A DNA stretch of 64,000 bases from JACKFB01 sp041389525 (GTDB lineage: Bacteria > Myxococcota_A > UBA9042 > PHBI01 > JACKFB01), in contig JAWKRR010000005.1 of the NCBI GenBank assembly GCA_041389525.1, positions 62,001-126,000 on the forward strand, given 5' to 3'. The notes below the pieces were generated by a model. The model worked only from the letters and a program-made list of their open reading frames with translations, had not been told where the DNA came from and searched no databases. This document shows, piece after piece, positions 62,404 to 64,000 of the stretch (its first letter is position 1; every line of letters begins with the position of its first letter). A program made the position numbers and the translations under genes.

Positions 62404-64000
62404 ATGACCGGACCCTGGGATGCCATCGTCGTAGGCGGGGGGCCCGGCGGATCAAGCACCGCGAACATCCTCGCTCACCTCGGACGCAAGGTGCTCGTGC
62501 TCGAGCGGGAGTCCTTCCCTCGCTATCACATCGGCGAGGCGCAGTTGCCGGCCGTGCTGGCGATTCTGGACGTGCTCGGCGCTCGCAAGGCGGTCGACGA
62601 CCACGGGTTCGAGATTAAGACGGGCCAGACCTTCTACTGGAACCCGGCTGACGATGCGTGGGACGTGACCACGCAGAGTCTCGGGCGCTTTTCCTATAGC
62701 TATTTTGTGCGACGCGCCGAGTTCGACCAGATCCTGCTCGACGTCGCCGAGCAGCGCGGCGCCTGCGTCCGAACTCAATGCGACGTGAGCGAGATCCTCT
62801 TTAGCGAGGCCGGTCGCGCCTACGGGGTGCGGTACCAGGATGCCAACGGCAAGGTTCACGAGGAGATCGCTGAGTACGTGGTCGACGCGACGGGATCGCG
62901 CTGCATGCTGGCCAAGCGATTTCGCCTGCGCCGTTTCACGGAGACGATGCATTCGTTCGCCATTTGGGCGAACTACCGCAATGCGAAACGCCTCCCCGGC
63001 TGGCGCTCGCGGCACAATGCAGCGGTGACCACCGATCTCGGCTGGTTTTGGATGATTCCACAAACCCCCGACGTCGCCAGCGTGGGCCTCGTGATGGCGC
63101 AGAGCCTTGTGCCTAAAGGGCTGACGAAGGCACGGCGTCAGGGGTTCCTTGAAGAGGCGATCGCGAACTGCACCGTGATGCGCGACCTGCTCAGCGAAGC
63201 GGAGCTCGACTCGGAGCTGTTCGTAGCTCGCGATTGGTCCTATCGCTGCACGCACCGCTCGGGTCCGGGCTGGATGGTCGTCGGCGAGGCCGCCGGCTTC
63301 ATCGACCCCCTGCTGAGCTACGGCGTCAATTTCGCGCTGAACACCGGCATCCTCGCAGCGACCGCCATCCACAACAGCCTTGAGGATCCGAGGTTGCAGC
63401 CCGCCGCGTTCGACTACTTCGAGGACGCCAGCCGCTCGCTCTACGAAGACCTGTACCAAACCGTTGAGGTCTTCTACAGCTACCGCAGCGACCGAGATTC
63501 GCTGTATTGGCGGTCGAAGGAAGTGTTGGGCCGCGAGATGGGGCTGTCGCCTCAGAAGTGCTTCCTCTATGTGGCCAGCGGCTTTCACCACAATCAGGCG
63601 TTTGGAGGGCGGCCCGTTTCGGAGTTGCCGAAGTCGATGATCGACGCCAACGAAGAGTGGATCGAGGCCATAGGTCGCGCGCAGGCGGGTGAGATCCAGC
63701 CCGATTGCCTGATCGGCGAAGCACCGCGGATCGTCCGCTACGGCGTGCGTCCGGCGGACGCGGGGGGCGAGGGGCCGCTCTACAATCTAGAGCGCGCTGG
63801 GTTTGAATTGCGGTTCGTCCCTCCAAACATGAGCGAGGACGACGCCGATGGGCGCGGGTCGCTGGGGGAAATCCCGCTCATCGCCGAGCTGGCCGACGGC
63901 CAAATCAAGCGAATCCGGGTCCAATTGACCGAGCACCACCCCGACCGTCCCTGCTACAAGTCCCAAGGACGAATTGCGATCAGCTACACCTGCACCCCAC
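62404..64000 (+). CDS. Probable FAD-dependent halogenase (3' end outside window)
   Basis: At least 532 residues, open to the end of the window. The N-terminus is a Rossmann FAD-binding fold (IVVGGGPGGSSTANILAHLG) with ERESFPRYHIGEAQLPA, the hinge of the flavin-dependent halogenase/monooxygenase group. A Lys (K72, GFEIKTGQTFYWN) matches the conserved catalytic Lys of halogenases, and WFWMIP (214-219) matches the halogenase signature WxWxIP. GWMVVGEAAGFIDPLLSYG is the second FAD motif. A phenol or pyrrole type substrate is possible; geranylgeranyl-reductase-like relatives cannot be excluded. Codon use is less GC-rich than in neighbours. Confidence 0.78.
   Translation, partial: MTGPWDAIVVGGGPGGSSTANILAHLGRKVLVLERESFPRYHIGEAQLPAVLAILDVLGARKAVDDHGFEIKTGQTFYWNPADDAWDVTTQSLGRFSYSYFVRRAEFDQILLDVAEQRGACVRTQCDVSEILFSEAGRAYGVRYQDANGKVHEEIAEYVVDATGSRCMLAKRFRLRRFTETMHSFAIWANYRNAKRLPGWRSRHNAAVTTDLGWFWMIPQTPDVASVGLVMAQSLVPKGLTKARRQGFLEEAIANCTVMRDLLSEAELDSELFVARDWSYRCTHRSGPGWMVVGEAAGFIDPLLSYGVNFALNTGILAATAIHNSLEDPRLQPAAFDYFEDASRSLYEDLYQTVEVFYSYRSDRDSLYWRSKEVLGREMGLSPQKCFLYVASGFHHNQAFGGRPVSELPKSMIDANEEWIEAIGRAQAGEIQPDCLIGEAPRIVRYGVRPADAGGEGPLYNLERAGFELRFVPPNMSEDDADGRGSLGEIPLIAELADGQIKRIRVQLTEHHPDRPCYKSQGRIAISYTCTP

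Overview
The window is about 64 kb of very GC-rich DNA, densely coded on both strands. It looks like the chromosome of a Gram-negative deltaproteobacterial-type organism, most likely Myxococcota (a myxobacterium or bradymonad relative). The reasons are the many secreted lipoproteins with long Asp-Pro-Ala-rich linkers, cysteine-rich and WxVGxxG propeller repeats, an IgGFc-binding-type surface protein, a C-terminal tail resembling MYXO-CTERM, an outer-membrane barrel, RpoN, and the FtsEX-EnvC system. The phylum is an inference; no rRNA or tRNA gene was seen.

Layout. 1-9.4 kb: the end of a surface protein (+), then three large lipoproteins read leftwards (two with beta-propeller repeats, one of these also with six IPT/TIG domains, and one IgGFc-binding type). 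9.6-11.0 kb: an outer-membrane barrel protein. 11.2-15.3 kb: ftsE-ftsX-envC-yibQ, a tightly overlapped cell-division/peptidoglycan operon. 15.3-19.2 kb, leftwards: rpmH-rnpA-yidD-yidC-jag. 19.8-26.5 kb: dnaA, a probable oriC with a cluster of DnaA boxes and an unexplained 159-bp nested inverted repeat, dnaN, recF, murA (catalytic Cys replaced by Asp) and proB. 26.6-34.9 kb: a parvulin lipoprotein, a sorbosone-dehydrogenase/cytochrome-type lipoprotein translationally coupled to a GT39 glycosyltransferase and a histidine kinase, then an EEP-family hydrolase.

35-42.7 kb, leftwards: rpoN-hpf-rapZ-ptsH-ptsI-rnd-DASS transporter, a nitrogen-PTS type locus lacking the usual hprK and EIIA genes. 43-50.4 kb: a cysteine-rich lipoprotein, RNase G/E, a J-domain protein, xerC-hslV-hslU and argD. 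50.5-61.7 kb: a hypothetical protein, coaE, a DUF1287 protein coupled to an alpha/beta-hydrolase lipoprotein, a DUF2007/zinc-ribbon protein, a small lipoprotein, an acyl-CoA dehydrogenase downstream of a lipoprotein with three tail-collar-like repeats, a type IV pilin-like protein, and an extensin-like peptidase lipoprotein coupled to another hydrolase. 61.8 kb to the end: a VOC protein and a probable flavin-dependent halogenase that runs off the window, in visibly less GC-rich DNA.

Themes. At least twelve gene pairs share 4-base ATGA or GTGA overlaps, so translational coupling is the rule. Putative promoters read TTGAnn-N16 to N18-TAGnnn. The replication, ribosome/tRNA-processing, membrane-insertion and division genes form the housekeeping core, and the lipoprotein sets are the accessory, lineage-specific layer. 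The observations most worth following are the Asp-type MurA, the nested inverted repeat beside oriC, the halogenase at the edge, the RGG-repeat Jag, and the collar-repeat lipoprotein next to a pilin.
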